Shown one piece after another: positions 24,471 to 33,424 of a stretch of DNA of 64,000 bases. The stretch spans positions 627,001 through 691,000 of the forward strand of contig CP016093.1 of the NCBI GenBank assembly GCA_001664005.1. The letters run 5' to 3'. Under the pieces are notes generated by a model. The model searched no databases and was not told where the DNA came from. It saw only the letters and a program-made list of their open reading frames with translations. Position numbers and translations under genes: made by a program. How positions within the stretch are numbered: position 1 is the stretch's first letter; the number at the start of each line of letters is the position of its first letter. Source of the stretch: Rhizobiales bacterium NRL2 (GTDB taxonomy: Bacteria; Pseudomonadota; Alphaproteobacteria; Minwuiales; Minwuiaceae).

Positions 24471-24695
24471 TCATCGGGCGCCGCGCAGCCGGAGCGCCTC
24501 GAACAGCCGCCGTAGAGCAAACGACCGGGCGATGCTCACGACGGTGAACACCGCACCCATGTTCAGATTCTGTACCAGCGTCGTCTGCAGCCCGAAGACC
24601 GGGAAGATCAGGATCTGCGTGACGACGGCAACGCCGAAGCCCACGGCGACGTTCGCGACAGCCTCGACGAGGGACATGGCACGCGATTGCTTCAT
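24471..24695 (-). CDS. Two-helix membrane protein (DUF7220-like)
   Basis: A 74-residue protein with hydrophobic segments at about 9-33 (VEAVANVAVGFGVAVVTQILIF) and 40-58, ending in a basic tail (RRLFEALRLRGAR). The motif SLVEAVANVAVGFGVAV recalls small phage proteins classed as DUF7220. Its start overlaps the methyltransferase stop by four bases. Location at the end of an early operon, far from the lysis cassette, argues against a holin; superinfection exclusion is one option, without direct evidence. Confidence 0.65.
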   Translation of the reverse strand: MKQSRAMSLVEAVANVAVGFGVAVVTQILIFPVFGLQTTLVQNLNMGAVFTVVSIARSFALRRLFEALRLRGAR

Positions 24696-26005
24696 GCGGC
24701 GTCTGCCGCATCGGATTCACCCAGCCTCTCCTCCCGGACCTCGGCGAAAGTCCGACCGTCGCCATCGAGGATGGCATCGCGGCCGGTCTCGGTCTGCCAA
24801 CGCTCCACGGCGACATCGACATAGGCCGGGCTGATCTCCATCGCGAAGACGCGACGACCGTTGGCTTCGCCCGCCATGATCTGCGAGCCGGAGCCCGAGA
24901 ACGGCTCGTAGCAAAGCCCTCCGCGCTCGACATGCTGGCGCATCGGGATCCCGAACGCGTCGAGCGGTTTCGGCGTGGGATGGTCCGGCCGTTCGTCCTT
25001 GGCGAAGCTCGGCATCTCCCAGGTCGACGGCAGCGTCTCGTCCGCGACCTTCGGCGGGCGTTTGCCCTTGATCCAGCCCATGAAGCAGGGCTCGTGCTTC
25101 CAGAGGTAATGGGACCGGGTCAGCACGCCGCGGTCCTTCACCCAGATGATCTGCTGATGGACGAAAGCGCCGGCCTTCTCCCAGCAGGCCTCCAGCATGG
25201 CCTGGCGGCGCGAGGCGTGCCAGCAGTACCAGGCAGCGTCCTCGGTGATCGCCTCGGCGACGGCGGCAGAGATGAACCCGTCGTAGAGCTCGGCGCCCTG
25301 GCTACTGTCGTCCCAGGTCGTGCCGTAGGAAGCCGACCAGTCCTTGTTCCGCGTCGGATGGTTCGAGCCGTCATAGTCGACGAGGTACGGCGGATCGGTC
25401 GCGAACAGCACCGCGCGCTCGCCGTTCATCAGGCGGCGTACGTCCTCCGCATTGGTGGAATCCCCGCAAAGCAGCCGGTGGTCGCCGAGCCGCCAGAGAT
25501 CGCCCGGCCTCGACGCCGGATTGCGCGGCGGCTCCGGCACGACGACCGGCGGCTGGCCACCACCGGCAGAGCCGTCATCGGCTCCCGTTTCCGCGAGCAG
25601 TCGATCCAGTTCGCCGTCTGCGATGCCGATCAGCGAGAGATCGAAGTCCTCGGCCAGCAGGTCCCGCAGCTCGGCCGAGAGCAGCGCCTCGTCCCAGCCG
25701 CCCATCTCGGTCAGCTTGTTGTCGGCGATGCGGTATGCGCGCCGCTGAGCCTCAGTCAGATGACCGAGCACGATCACCGGCGCTTCGGTCAGACCGAGCT
25801 GGGTCGCCGCCAGGATGCGCCCATGGCCGGCGATCACCTCGCCGTCCTCGGCGACAAGCACCGGCACCGTCCAGCCGAACTCCGCAATGCTGGCGGCGAT
25901 CTTCGCGACCTGATCGTCCCCGTGTGTCTTGGCGTTCTGCGCATAGGGCTTCAGCCGATCGAGCGGCCAGGTCTCGATCGCGTCGGGCGCGAAGCTGAGC
26001 ATCAT
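24692..26005 (-). CDS. ParB-like / DNA methyltransferase fusion (beta class), phage copy
   Basis: A 437-residue protein. Residues 1-130 are a ParB N-terminal-like domain (PLDRLKPYAQNAKTHGDDQV, then GEVIAGHGRILAA). The methyltransferase follows, with LLCGDSTNAEDV, the catalytic DPPY (about 205-208) and, further on, the AdoMet-binding FSGSG (about 369-373). Motif IV before motif I is the beta-class order, so it should methylate adenine N6 or cytosine N4. No restriction partner is next to it, so it is probably an orphan phage enzyme for self-protection or regulation. A second protein of the same design lies at 50,891. Confidence 0.9.
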   Translation of the reverse strand: MMLSFAPDAIETWPLDRLKPYAQNAKTHGDDQVAKIAASIAEFGWTVPVLVAEDGEVIAGHGRILAATQLGLTEAPVIVLGHLTEAQRRAYRIADNKLTEMGGWDEALLSAELRDLLAEDFDLSLIGIADGELDRLLAETGADDGSAGGGQPPVVVPEPPRNPASRPGDLWRLGDHRLLCGDSTNAEDVRRLMNGERAVLFATDPPYLVDYDGSNHPTRNKDWSASYGTTWDDSSQGAELYDGFISAAVAEAITEDAAWYCWHASRRQAMLEACWEKAGAFVHQQIIWVKDRGVLTRSHYLWKHEPCFMGWIKGKRPPKVADETLPSTWEMPSFAKDERPDHPTPKPLDAFGIPMRQHVERGGLCYEPFSGSGSQIMAGEANGRRVFAMEISPAYVDVAVERWQTETGRDAILDGDGRTFAEVREERLGESDAADAA

Positions 26006-26360
26006 GAACGATCCTGTTCGAGCGGAGCCGGACGCCGGGACCGGAGTCCATCACTGGATCCGGCGCTGGACTCCGTCGGGGTCCACCGGCATCCACCTGG
26101 CCGTGGCGCGAAGCTTTTGATTTATCGAAGGTATCGGGAAGCGGCAGCCCGAGTGGACTCCGGGTGGCTTCCCAAAAATCCGGCCCTGTCGCTGGCGAAA
26201 TGCCGCGCTTCGCCCGCCAGCATACGAATTCGCCAGGAAGGACCCGTGAACTCGGCGGTAGAAGGGGGCGGCCTGTCGGCGCACTTCCCGAACCTACCGC
26301 TCACATACCGGCAGGAAGCCAAAAGTGTCTGGCAGAAAATATCAGACCGGCGACGCTCCC
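26006..26360. other. Gene-free gap between methyltransferase and DUF6362-like genes
   Basis: About 355 bases without a convincing gene. Short frames exist on both strands, but none has a ribosome-binding site with protein-like content. It probably carries a leftward promoter for the methyltransferase. The 11-mer CTCACATACCG at 26299-26309 recurs in the gap at 30866-30876; on the minus strand it reads CGGTATGTGAG upstream of leftward genes in both places. Confidence 0.5.
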
Positions 26361-26825
26361 TCAGAAGGCCGGATCGTCGGCCCGTGCGAGGTCGATGACC
26401 TGCTGCATCGACAGGCGCGGATTGAGCCTCTGCTGGTTGAGGTGATGCGAGATCCGACAGATGCCGTAGATCCAGTGATGATGAGCCGAGGCCCGTTGCA
26501 GCCCGACCGTCCGGCAGATCTCACGCCAGCGCGAACCGAAGGCGCGCATCCAGACGATCTTGCCGTCGACGGGTTCGAGGCAGACCGTCCAGCTCAGCGT
26601 CTCCTCCATCCGACTGATCGCCTGGGGAGACGGGAGCACCCGCAGACGACGCGGCTCCTGGCCGACCTGGTCGGCGAAGGTGTGCCGGATCTCCGGCCAT
26701 GTGCTGAAGTACCCGAAGAGCCGGGGCTCGGGCAGGCGCTTCAGGACGAAGGCAGCCTCGGACAGCCGCGCCTCGACCAGGCTGGGCGTCCACCTGACGA
26801 TCGCCCGGTTGGCCTGCGCGTTCAT
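26361..26825 (-). CDS. DUF6362-like phage protein
   Basis: A 154-residue protein starting at the ATG (26825) that overlaps the RuvC-like stop. Features are VRWTPSLVEARLSEAAFVLKR, a Trp/Pro-rich middle (FGYFSTWPEIRHTFADQVGQ) and a C-terminal WREICRTVGLQRASAHHHWI that looks like a helix-turn-helix. It resembles DUF6362, common in alphaproteobacterial prophages (from memory). The last part suggests DNA binding, perhaps as a late regulator or small terminase-like factor. Function unknown. Confidence 0.7.
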   Translation of the reverse strand: MNAQANRAIVRWTPSLVEARLSEAAFVLKRLPEPRLFGYFSTWPEIRHTFADQVGQEPRRLRVLPSPQAISRMEETLSWTVCLEPVDGKIVWMRAFGSRWREICRTVGLQRASAHHHWIYGICRISHHLNQQRLNPRLSMQQVIDLARADDPAF

Positions 26826-27445
26826 CGCAAGCCGCCCTTCGTCTCGATCGCCCACAGCAGGAGCGCCAACGCGTCGGCCTCGTCGTCGTTCTCGGGCGCG
26901 AAACCTCGATCGCGGATGGCCGCGACAACTGAGGCCTTCGGCGCGTTGCCCAGCCCCGTGACGTGTCGCTTGATGGTGCCGACCGGGACGCCCTCGTAGG
27001 GCACGCCACGCAGCTCCGCCCAGCTCGTGAGCGTCGCCATCAGCCCGCCGTAGACATGCGCAGCGTCGGTCCCGAGATGGCGGCGGACCTCCTCGAACCA
27101 GATCCCGGACAGCGGTCCGCTCAGCCGGTCGAGTTCGGTCAGCCAGTTGCCGAAGCGCAGGTAACGCATGCCGCCGCCGTCATAGCGGCCGGGCCGGAAG
27201 CTGACCGTGCCGCTGGCCACCAACCCGTCGGCGCCGCGGATCGCCCATCCCGTGGACGTACCAAGGTCGAGCGCAAGGACGGCATCGGGGAGACCGTCGC
27301 CGTCGAGGACCACGCCGACGCTGACGGGTGTGACGGATGTGACGGGTTGCTCCGTAACCCGGTCACGGGCGCGCGTACGCGCACGCGTAACGCTTATATG
27401 GGGACAACCCGTCACACCCGTCACGGCCGTTGGTTTTCTGGGCAT
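26822..27445 (-). CDS. RuvC-like Holliday junction resolvase
   Basis: A 207-residue protein. After a 50-residue N-terminal tail of low conservation comes an RNase H-like core: ALDLGTSTGWAIRG (first catalytic Asp, about 56), ISGIWFEEVRRHLG (catalytic Glu, about 118), KRHVTGLGNAPKASV and the final acidic pair in ENDDEADALALLLW (about 190-203). This is the RuvC pattern, so it should cut four-way DNA junctions during phage recombination or before packaging. It lies right after the primase/helicase gene. The start at 27445 (ATGCCCAGAAAA) leaves a 5-base gap to that gene. Confidence 0.85.
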   Translation of the reverse strand: MPRKPTAVTGVTGCPHISVTRARTRARDRVTEQPVTSVTPVSVGVVLDGDGLPDAVLALDLGTSTGWAIRGADGLVASGTVSFRPGRYDGGGMRYLRFGNWLTELDRLSGPLSGIWFEEVRRHLGTDAAHVYGGLMATLTSWAELRGVPYEGVPVGTIKRHVTGLGNAPKASVVAAIRDRGFAPENDDEADALALLLWAIETKGGLR

Positions 27446-27450
27446 CTGCC

Positions 27451-29808
27451 TCACCCCTCGAACAGCTCGTCGTTGCTCTCGCGCAGGGCCAGGCCGCGGA
27501 GTCCCCGGGCCCTGCTGGTGTTCTGTTTTTCGAACCCACGCACGCTCAGGTTCTCCGAGAAGCGTTTCATCGAGCCGGCATACTCGCCATTCGCCTCCGC
27601 CCATGCTTTCCAGCTGGCGAAGAGCGTACTCGAGCCGCTCCAGTGCGCTGCGCCCGTCTGGCAGCACTCGTCGATCCAGCGTCCGAGCGCGTCCTCGGCC
27701 TCGAAGTAATCCTCTGTCGCCGCCATGACGGCGTCCGGGGGCTTCAACCCGGTCTGCTGCCATTCGAGGCAGCCCTGCAGGGCCCAGGCGAGGATGCCGT
27801 CGCGTTCCGCCAACAACCGGTCGGGGAGGCGGCGATCCCGTTTCGAGGGCGGGATCGTCACCGTGAACGGCACCATGTGCAGACGCCGGCGCATGGCCTC
27901 GTCCACGTTCCGGATCGACGGCTTGTGATTGCCGACGACAAGGAACTTGAACTGCGGGATGAACTCAAAGAAATCCTGCCGCATGAAGCGGGCGGTGATC
28001 TTGTCGCCGCCCGTCAGGGCCTTGAGCTTGCTCTCGGCCCAGCGGCTCCCTTGCTCGGTTTCGATGGAGGTGACGATCCGCGCGCCCCGAAGCCCGGCCA
28101 TGTCGGTCGGGTGGCGATCGCCGTGGGTCGCCATGAACATGTCCATCGCCGCGACGGTCGCGTAGTCGCCCATGATCGCCGTCAGCGTGTTGGCGAAGAC
28201 CGACTTGCCGTTCGCCCCCGTTCCGTAGAGAAAGAACAGCGCGTGCTCGGTGGTGACGCCGGTCAGGCAGTATCCGGCGACCCGCCGCAGGTAGGCCTGG
28301 AGCTCGGCGTCCCCGCCGGTGACCGTGTGGAGGAACGCCTGCCAGGTCGGGCAGTCGCCGTGCGACGCGGCGGCGGCGATCCTGGTCATGAACAGGCCGG
28401 CATCGTGGGGTGCAAGGGCGCCGGTGCGCAGATCGATCACGCCATCGGCCGTGTTCAGGAGCCAGGGATCGCGATCCCAGATCTCTGTGGTGCTCGCATG
28501 CAGACGATCGCTCCGGGACAGCCGCTCCACGGCTGCGACAGTCGCCGCCGTCGACAGCTTGGTCCGGATGCGCCCGGACGGGGCCTGCACGGCCGCCTCG
28601 CGACAGATCTGTCGCGCCAGATCGAAGGCCTGGAGCGTCTCTTCCCGTCGCCACACGGATCCCGTCCAGGTGAGCCACTGACCCCAGCCCGCGACATAGC
28701 GCCAACGATCGGAGTGACGGTCGGCGAATATCGTGGCCAGCGCATCCTCGGTGAAGCGCACGGGCATGGGGCCATCCCCACCCTCGTCTCCGCCGTCCGC
28801 GGCGCCAGGATCGTCGGCCTCCTCGATCTCGCCATTGCGGCTGAGATCGCGCTTCCATAGACGTTCCGCCTCCTTGCGGAGTCGTTCCTCCGGCCAGGGC
28901 GGATCGATGCGCGCGAGATTGTAGGACTTGATTTCCTCCCAGGCCCCGGCTGGGGAGACATGACCCTCCCGACATCGCCGGATCCAGTAGCCGATCACGC
29001 GGGAGAGCGCGTCGAACCGCGTCGTGCCGTCGACGCCGCCCTCCCGGATCGGGCGGGCGAACAGCTCGGGCACGGCGCCGGTCGCGGCATCAGCGCCGTT
29101 GAAGTCGAGATCGGGATCATCGGCGCCGTCCATCGGCGGCATGGCGATGATGGCCTCCACCAAGTCCGACAACTCGTACTCGACCGGCTTGTGGTGGAGG
29201 ATTTCGACGAGCCGCCTTTGGCCGGATTTCGCATAGACGGAGCCGGCGACGCGAATCGGCTGGTGCGCGGATTTGAAGGATCGATCGCCGCCGACCTTGG
29301 CGGCGATCATCTGTCGCGCGCGGCAGACCCCGGCGATGTCCTCGCTCTCCGCCGGCTCCGTCAGGCGCCAGTACAGGTGAAGCTTTCGCGCGCCTTCGGG
29401 CGTGATGCCGCCCGACGCCACCACGAGGGTAGGCGGCCCGAGGTGGCGTTCCAGATGCGCGCGCTTCGCCGCGATGTCGCCGTGATCGAGGTCGACGAGA
29501 ACGACCTGCGTCTGGACGACATGCTCGGCCCGCGCGTCGCCCGGGGCGAGGACGGTGCCGGGCACGACGAAAAGCGCCATTCCCGCCGCGGCAGCCCAAT
29601 TCGCTTGCTGCCCGATCTTGATCGCAAGGTCGGCTTCGGCCTCCAGGAACGGCGTATGCGGGGGCGCGTCGGGGCTGCCCTTCTCGGCAAGGGCGCGGAC
29701 CGGCGCCCAATGTTCGCAATAGCCGAAGACGACCTCGGTGTAGGTCGCGATCATGTCGAGGTCGGGACCGACTTCTCCCGGCTCTGCCGGTGTCGATTGC
29801 GGTTCCAT
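27451..29808 (-). CDS. Phage primase/SF3 helicase (P4 alpha/D5-like)
   Basis: A 785-residue replication protein. The first 280 residues carry a primase-like part, with acidic residues in VQTQVVLVDLDHGDIAA and the strand LHLYWRLTEP. A middle linker is followed by a D5_N-like region (TLQAFDLARQICREA) and an SF3 helicase with Walker A in LYGTGANGKSVF (about 535-546), Walker B-like IVTSIETEQG and FKFLVVGNHKPSI (sensor region). It should prime and unwind phage DNA. The ATG at 29808 overlaps the nuclease gene stop; the longer in-frame start lies inside that gene. Confidence 0.9.
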   Translation of the reverse strand: MEPQSTPAEPGEVGPDLDMIATYTEVVFGYCEHWAPVRALAEKGSPDAPPHTPFLEAEADLAIKIGQQANWAAAAGMALFVVPGTVLAPGDARAEHVVQTQVVLVDLDHGDIAAKRAHLERHLGPPTLVVASGGITPEGARKLHLYWRLTEPAESEDIAGVCRARQMIAAKVGGDRSFKSAHQPIRVAGSVYAKSGQRRLVEILHHKPVEYELSDLVEAIIAMPPMDGADDPDLDFNGADAATGAVPELFARPIREGGVDGTTRFDALSRVIGYWIRRCREGHVSPAGAWEEIKSYNLARIDPPWPEERLRKEAERLWKRDLSRNGEIEEADDPGAADGGDEGGDGPMPVRFTEDALATIFADRHSDRWRYVAGWGQWLTWTGSVWRREETLQAFDLARQICREAAVQAPSGRIRTKLSTAATVAAVERLSRSDRLHASTTEIWDRDPWLLNTADGVIDLRTGALAPHDAGLFMTRIAAAASHGDCPTWQAFLHTVTGGDAELQAYLRRVAGYCLTGVTTEHALFFLYGTGANGKSVFANTLTAIMGDYATVAAMDMFMATHGDRHPTDMAGLRGARIVTSIETEQGSRWAESKLKALTGGDKITARFMRQDFFEFIPQFKFLVVGNHKPSIRNVDEAMRRRLHMVPFTVTIPPSKRDRRLPDRLLAERDGILAWALQGCLEWQQTGLKPPDAVMAATEDYFEAEDALGRWIDECCQTGAAHWSGSSTLFASWKAWAEANGEYAGSMKRFSENLSVRGFEKQNTSRARGLRGLALRESNDELFEG

Positions 29809-30554
29809 CACGGCCAGCACCGGTTCTTCCAGGCACAGAACCGGCACTCGAAGTGGTCGGGGTCTTCCGTGTGGCGGGGTAGCAATTCGCCGGCATCGCA
29901 AGCACGGAGGATGCGAACCGCCTTGTCGCTCGCCGCCTGTGCACGCCCCGCATCGAACGGCACCGGCTCATGCCAGATCTCGCATGTATCCTTGTTGATC
30001 GCGGTGAAGAGCGCAGGCGCCTCGGTAAGCCCGAGATAGGCCTGGTAGAGCGCGATCTGGGCGGCATAGACCGGCTTCGCCTTGACCACGCCCCGCTTCG
30101 CGATCTCGCGCCAGTTCTTTGCGTTGGCGGACTTGCACTCCCAGAGCGCGGGAACCGCCATGTCGTTAGGGGCAGCGACGACGACACCGTCGGCATGCCC
30201 GCGGATGCGTCCGCCCGCCGCCGAGAAGCCGAACTGCTCTCCATGCCGGTCGCGCGTACGCAGGTCGAAGCCGGCCCGGCGCAGCCAGTCGATCGCCAGA
30301 TCCTCAAGCACGTGTCCGAGCGCGAAGATGCGGAGCGACTGACCGTTGAAATCGGCGTCCTCGTCCTTCGGCGCTTTGACGTATTCGTATTGGAGCCGCC
30401 GCTGGCACGCATCCCCGAGCCGGCTGCCTCCGAGGTAGTCCCGTTCGGGGCGAGACGCCTGCTCCGCCACCAGCGCCCGGTCGATCAGCGCATTGACGCC
30501 ATCGGCGAAGGAAGGCGGCTTTTCCCGGTGATTGAAGTCGAGCAACGCCTCCAT
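29808..30554 (-). CDS. PD-(D/E)XK nuclease with C-terminal Cys cluster (Cas4/RecB-like)
   Basis: A 248-residue nuclease. Visible motif elements are the early GGSRLGDACQRRLQYEYV, the Asp in GRIRGHADGVVV and the D/E-x-K core in PALWECKSANAKNW (Glu and Lys). Then come AAQIALYQAYLG and at the C-terminus FECRFCAWKNRC, which with the upstream Cys can bind an iron-sulfur cluster as in Cas4/AddB-type enzymes. No CRISPR array or cas genes are near, so it is taken as a phage recombination exonuclease. It is the second gene of the leftward early operon. Confidence 0.85.
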   Translation of the reverse strand: MEALLDFNHREKPPSFADGVNALIDRALVAEQASRPERDYLGGSRLGDACQRRLQYEYVKAPKDEDADFNGQSLRIFALGHVLEDLAIDWLRRAGFDLRTRDRHGEQFGFSAAGGRIRGHADGVVVAAPNDMAVPALWECKSANAKNWREIAKRGVVKAKPVYAAQIALYQAYLGLTEAPALFTAINKDTCEIWHEPVPFDAGRAQAASDKAVRILRACDAGELLPRHTEDPDHFECRFCAWKNRCWP

Positions 30555-30760
30555 CAGAACGGGACGTCCTGGTCGGGCCGGTCGGCGCTCGCGCGCATCG
30601 CCTCCTGGAAGCCGTCGACCGCCGATTCGGCGAGCGCCGCCGCATCCTCGGCTGTCAGCTCATTGAGCCGCTTCTCCCAGCCAATCTCGCCCATCAGCTC
30701 CGCCATGAACTTCAGGGCATGGCGAAGGGCGGTCTTCTCGCGCTCGTCAGGAGCGATCAT
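30554..30760 (-). CDS. Small phage protein (DUF6511-like), first gene of leftward operon
   Basis: A 68-residue acidic protein, MIAPDEREKTALRHALKFMAE then EIGWEKRLNELTAEDAAAL, ending DRPDQDVPF. It looks like proteins termed DUF6511 (from memory), which often precede Cas4-like and primase genes in this phage group. The acidic VPF tail resembles the C-terminal tips of SSB-type proteins that recruit partners. The stop overlaps the nuclease start. Function unknown. Confidence 0.65.
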   Translation of the reverse strand: MIAPDEREKTALRHALKFMAELMGEIGWEKRLNELTAEDAAALAESAVDGFQEAMRASADRPDQDVPF

Positions 30761-30993
30761 GTCGATCGCCTCCGGAGCACGCGATCCGGGCGGTCAGTAG
30801 GCAATGGTGTGCGGCGGATTCGCGCGAATCTTTGTATCATTGGGGGCAAGCTCCAGCTGACCCCCTCACATACCGAGACGCTGGGCTGTCTGTCGGAAGG
30901 TGGGACAACCATCCCGTAGACTTGATTCTTGTAGCGGGAGAAGTGCCTGCCTAATTTTGCAACTCGACGGTAATTGCTGGAGAATCGAAGCCG
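30761..30993. promoter_or_regulatory. Divergent control region of the prophage early genes
   Basis: This 233-base gap lies between the leftward replication operon and the rightward genes from 30994, the place of a lysogeny switch in lambda-like phages. It is less GC-rich than its surroundings (TTTGTATCATTGGGGG; CTTGATTCTTGTAG). The CTCACATACCG word shared with the 26-kb gap sits at 30866-30876. Likely promoters point both ways, but no single pair of boxes is convincing. Confidence 0.55.
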
Positions 30994-32193
30994 ATGCCTG
31001 CTTTCAATCCGAGAATTTTTACAAGTCCCGATCGCCTGAAACACATTTCGCCCGCACGACTAAAAACATTCCTTGGGCAGTGGCAGGATTACTTTGAAGC
31101 CCGCGGTCTCGATATTGCGTCCGCTTCGACCGATGACATGCCGCTCGGCGATATCGCTCACATCCTGATGAACCCGGACGCCTCGGTGCCCGAGGACATG
31201 GTCAACGCGCTCTACTACGTCCATGAGACCGCCACGCATGAGGCGATGGAGGAGCTGCTCGACCGCGCCGAAGCCGCGGGAATCGACATCGAAAAGGATT
31301 ACGAAGCATCGGCTGCCGATGTCGCTGTCCAGATCTGGCTCGCCCAACCAATGCTGCTACAGCGCCAGCACGCCGAGACGGTCGCGTTGAAGCGCTCCAA
31401 TTTCATGTATTTCGCAGGCTCGGCGCCCAAGAAGCCGGCAGCCGTCATCTCGTCCGTCTCCGAGGCCGATGCCAAGGCGATGCAGGATCAAATGGACAAC
31501 TGGTTCGAGGCGAAGCGCCGGGGGCGAGGCTGTCGCATCTTCGCCTTTCCGCGAGGCGAGAAGATCTGGCTTCTTGTCCGCCACGGCATGCCAATGCGCC
31601 GGGAAGGCAAGCACCAGGAAGACGGCGAGAGCGGGATCGCGTTCTATCGCCCGCAAAAGCACGACGTCCTGATTTACGACAGCGCTTCCGACGAGATCGC
31701 CGTCAATGCCGAAACCAAGGGCGAGCGGGCACTCTATCTGAAGACGTTCGGCCTGATGCTGTTCGGCAACGAGGATTATTTCGATCGCTCGGAGCGCTAC
31801 ACGCTCGATCCGCTGCGGGAACATGGGCCCGACGCACTGGCGCACGAGGATATCGAGGGATTGGCGGGCGTCCGTCTCGTCGAGTTCGGCCGGCGCTGGC
31901 CTGGCAAGATCGCGGAGTTGGAAATCCGAAAGTCCGAGGATCTTTTCAAGTCCTACGGCGACAACTGGGAGAAGCGGTTGAGCGGCGGTTCGTTCACCCA
32001 CGCCACGTTCAAGTTCGCCTTCGACGGGACCAAGCGCGAGCGTTCAGTGACGATCCGCCCGGCGAACATCGCGAGGTACGAAAGGGAGTCGGACGCGGAG
32101 GTTATCGAAAGCTGGCTGAAGGCGCGCGGCTTCTGGTCTATCCCGGCCGCTGCGGCAGATGATGCAGATACCAAAGTTCTGGCAAGCGCTTGA
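30994..32193 (+). CDS. Uncharacterised 399-residue prophage protein
   Basis: I do not recognise this protein. It starts MPAFNPRIFTSPDRLKHISP, has an acidic helical first third (EAMEELLDRAEAAGIDIEKDYE) and a mixed alpha-beta remainder with CRIFAFPRGEKIWLLVRHG and KHDVLIYDSASDEIAVNAET. There is no signal peptide, membrane helix or known catalytic motif. The next gene starts inside its last 35 bases, so the two form a translationally coupled pair. It is the first rightward gene after the divergent control region, where a repressor would be expected. A lysogeny-control or defence role is possible. Confidence 0.75.
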   Translation: MPAFNPRIFTSPDRLKHISPARLKTFLGQWQDYFEARGLDIASASTDDMPLGDIAHILMNPDASVPEDMVNALYYVHETATHEAMEELLDRAEAAGIDIEKDYEASAADVAVQIWLAQPMLLQRQHAETVALKRSNFMYFAGSAPKKPAAVISSVSEADAKAMQDQMDNWFEAKRRGRGCRIFAFPRGEKIWLLVRHGMPMRREGKHQEDGESGIAFYRPQKHDVLIYDSASDEIAVNAETKGERALYLKTFGLMLFGNEDYFDRSERYTLDPLREHGPDALAHEDIEGLAGVRLVEFGRRWPGKIAELEIRKSEDLFKSYGDNWEKRLSGGSFTHATFKFAFDGTKRERSVTIRPANIARYERESDAEVIESWLKARGFWSIPAAAADDADTKVLASA

Positions 32194-33259
32194 CGATCTC
32201 GCGGACGCCGCGACGGACCGGCGCGAATGGCAGGCTATCCTCGGCAGCGAATTCGACCTCGTCTCTCGGTTCCTGACGTCGACCGGAACCCTGGCCACCA
32301 GCATCGCTTGCCCGTCTCCCGGCGGCGAGGGATGTCCACGCAAGGTCGTCCGGCATGATGACGGCTCCATACGGGCGATCTGCGGCGACAGCCCGAAAGC
32401 ATGCGCGGATCTCGACCTCAGCCGGGACGACATCGCCATCCTCGGTCTCGATCGGACGGGATTGGCCAAGGCGGTCGCGACCGCTCTCGCTCTCAGCATC
32501 CCCGCCAAGTTCGAACGCCAGAAGGTGTTCGGGATCGGCTCCCACGACGTCTTCGCCGGTCGCGGGTTTCCCGTCTTCTTGACCGTTCCGGGTCCTGCGC
32601 CGACGGACGATGCGACCCCCTTCGACGACATCATCGGGCTCCCGGGCCCCAAGCTCGTCCTGACGCCCACCAACGCCTCGCTGCCGGCAAGCGTCGTCGG
32701 GAACCTGCAACGGGCCGACGTCACGTTGTTCGCGTTGAGCGATCTTCTCGTGGTGAACGATCAAGGAAGCCTGGAACCGGCGCACCCGCCCGAAACCCTG
32801 TTTTCCGATCTCCGTGTCCGAGTCGAGGCATCCTCCAGCACGAGTCCGTCCAACCTCGCGTGGCAGTTGCCGCCCGATGCGCGATGGGAGGAAATCGGCA
32901 TCCGATTCATCGCCGACGAGGTCATCAATGTGAGCTTCCGCGGCGAGACACGCAGGTTCGAACCCGATGCGCTGGGCATGAAGAACGGCAAGAGCGGCAA
33001 AGCCACGAAGCGGTGGCTCTATCTGAAGCTCCTGGCATCCCAATCCGGCCGTCTGCCCGTGCATCCCGCGAACGGCGAGGACACGAGCAAGCACCAGAAG
33101 CAGAAGCAGGCGCTGTCGAAGGCGCTGCGACAGTCCTTCGGGATCCCGGACGAGCCGATCCCGACCGAAGGCGGCGACTATGTCACCCGCTTCGTGATCA
33201 ACGCGGACGACCTCCAACAAGGCAAGCAGGGGCAGTCCCAACGAAATTTCGCTGGGTAG
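32159..33259 (+). CDS. Uncharacterised protein with N-terminal Cys4 motif
   Basis: A 366-residue protein, partner of the preceding gene by a 35-base overlap. Four cysteines (51, 59, 75, 82) in CPSPGGEGCP and AICGDSPKAC are spaced like a zinc ribbon. A middle domain with PAKFERQKVFGIGSHDVFAG is unlike families I know. The C-terminal 110 residues (WEEIGIRFIADEVINVSFRG, then KRWLYLKLLASQSGRLPV) look like a winged helix, so DNA or RNA binding is plausible. A terminator follows at 33294. Together these features suggest a regulator, but it is unidentified. Confidence 0.75.
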   Translation: MMQIPKFWQALDDLADAATDRREWQAILGSEFDLVSRFLTSTGTLATSIACPSPGGEGCPRKVVRHDDGSIRAICGDSPKACADLDLSRDDIAILGLDRTGLAKAVATALALSIPAKFERQKVFGIGSHDVFAGRGFPVFLTVPGPAPTDDATPFDDIIGLPGPKLVLTPTNASLPASVVGNLQRADVTLFALSDLLVVNDQGSLEPAHPPETLFSDLRVRVEASSSTSPSNLAWQLPPDARWEEIGIRFIADEVINVSFRGETRRFEPDALGMKNGKSGKATKRWLYLKLLASQSGRLPVHPANGEDTSKHQKQKQALSKALRQSFGIPDEPIPTEGGDYVTRFVINADDLQQGKQGQSQRNFAG

Positions 33260-33293
33260 GGCTAAAAAAACTTCGAAAAAATTTCGACCGCCA

Positions 33294-33330
33294 AACCGCT
33301 GAACTCCGCCAGGTTCGGCGGTTTTTCTTT
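33294..33330 (+). terminator. Rho-independent terminator after the uncharacterised pair
   Basis: AACCGCTGAAC (33294-33304) pairs with GTTCGGCGGTT (33313-33323) except for one mismatch, around a TCCGCCAG loop, followed by TTTCTTT. It ends the unit that starts at 30994 and separates it from the sigma-like gene at 33425. Confidence 0.75.
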
Positions 33331-33424
33331 GCGCTGACGGCGCTCCAACCGCCTCGCCGACGAATTTTCGCCGGTGCCGGGTACTCGGGCCGCGTGCCCG
33401 TCCACCTGGACGAAGGCGAAAACC

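Noticed and set aside
29808-30554. Cas4 of a CRISPR system
   Set aside because: The nuclease has a Cas4-like layout, but there is no array or other cas gene; the phage replication context explains it better.
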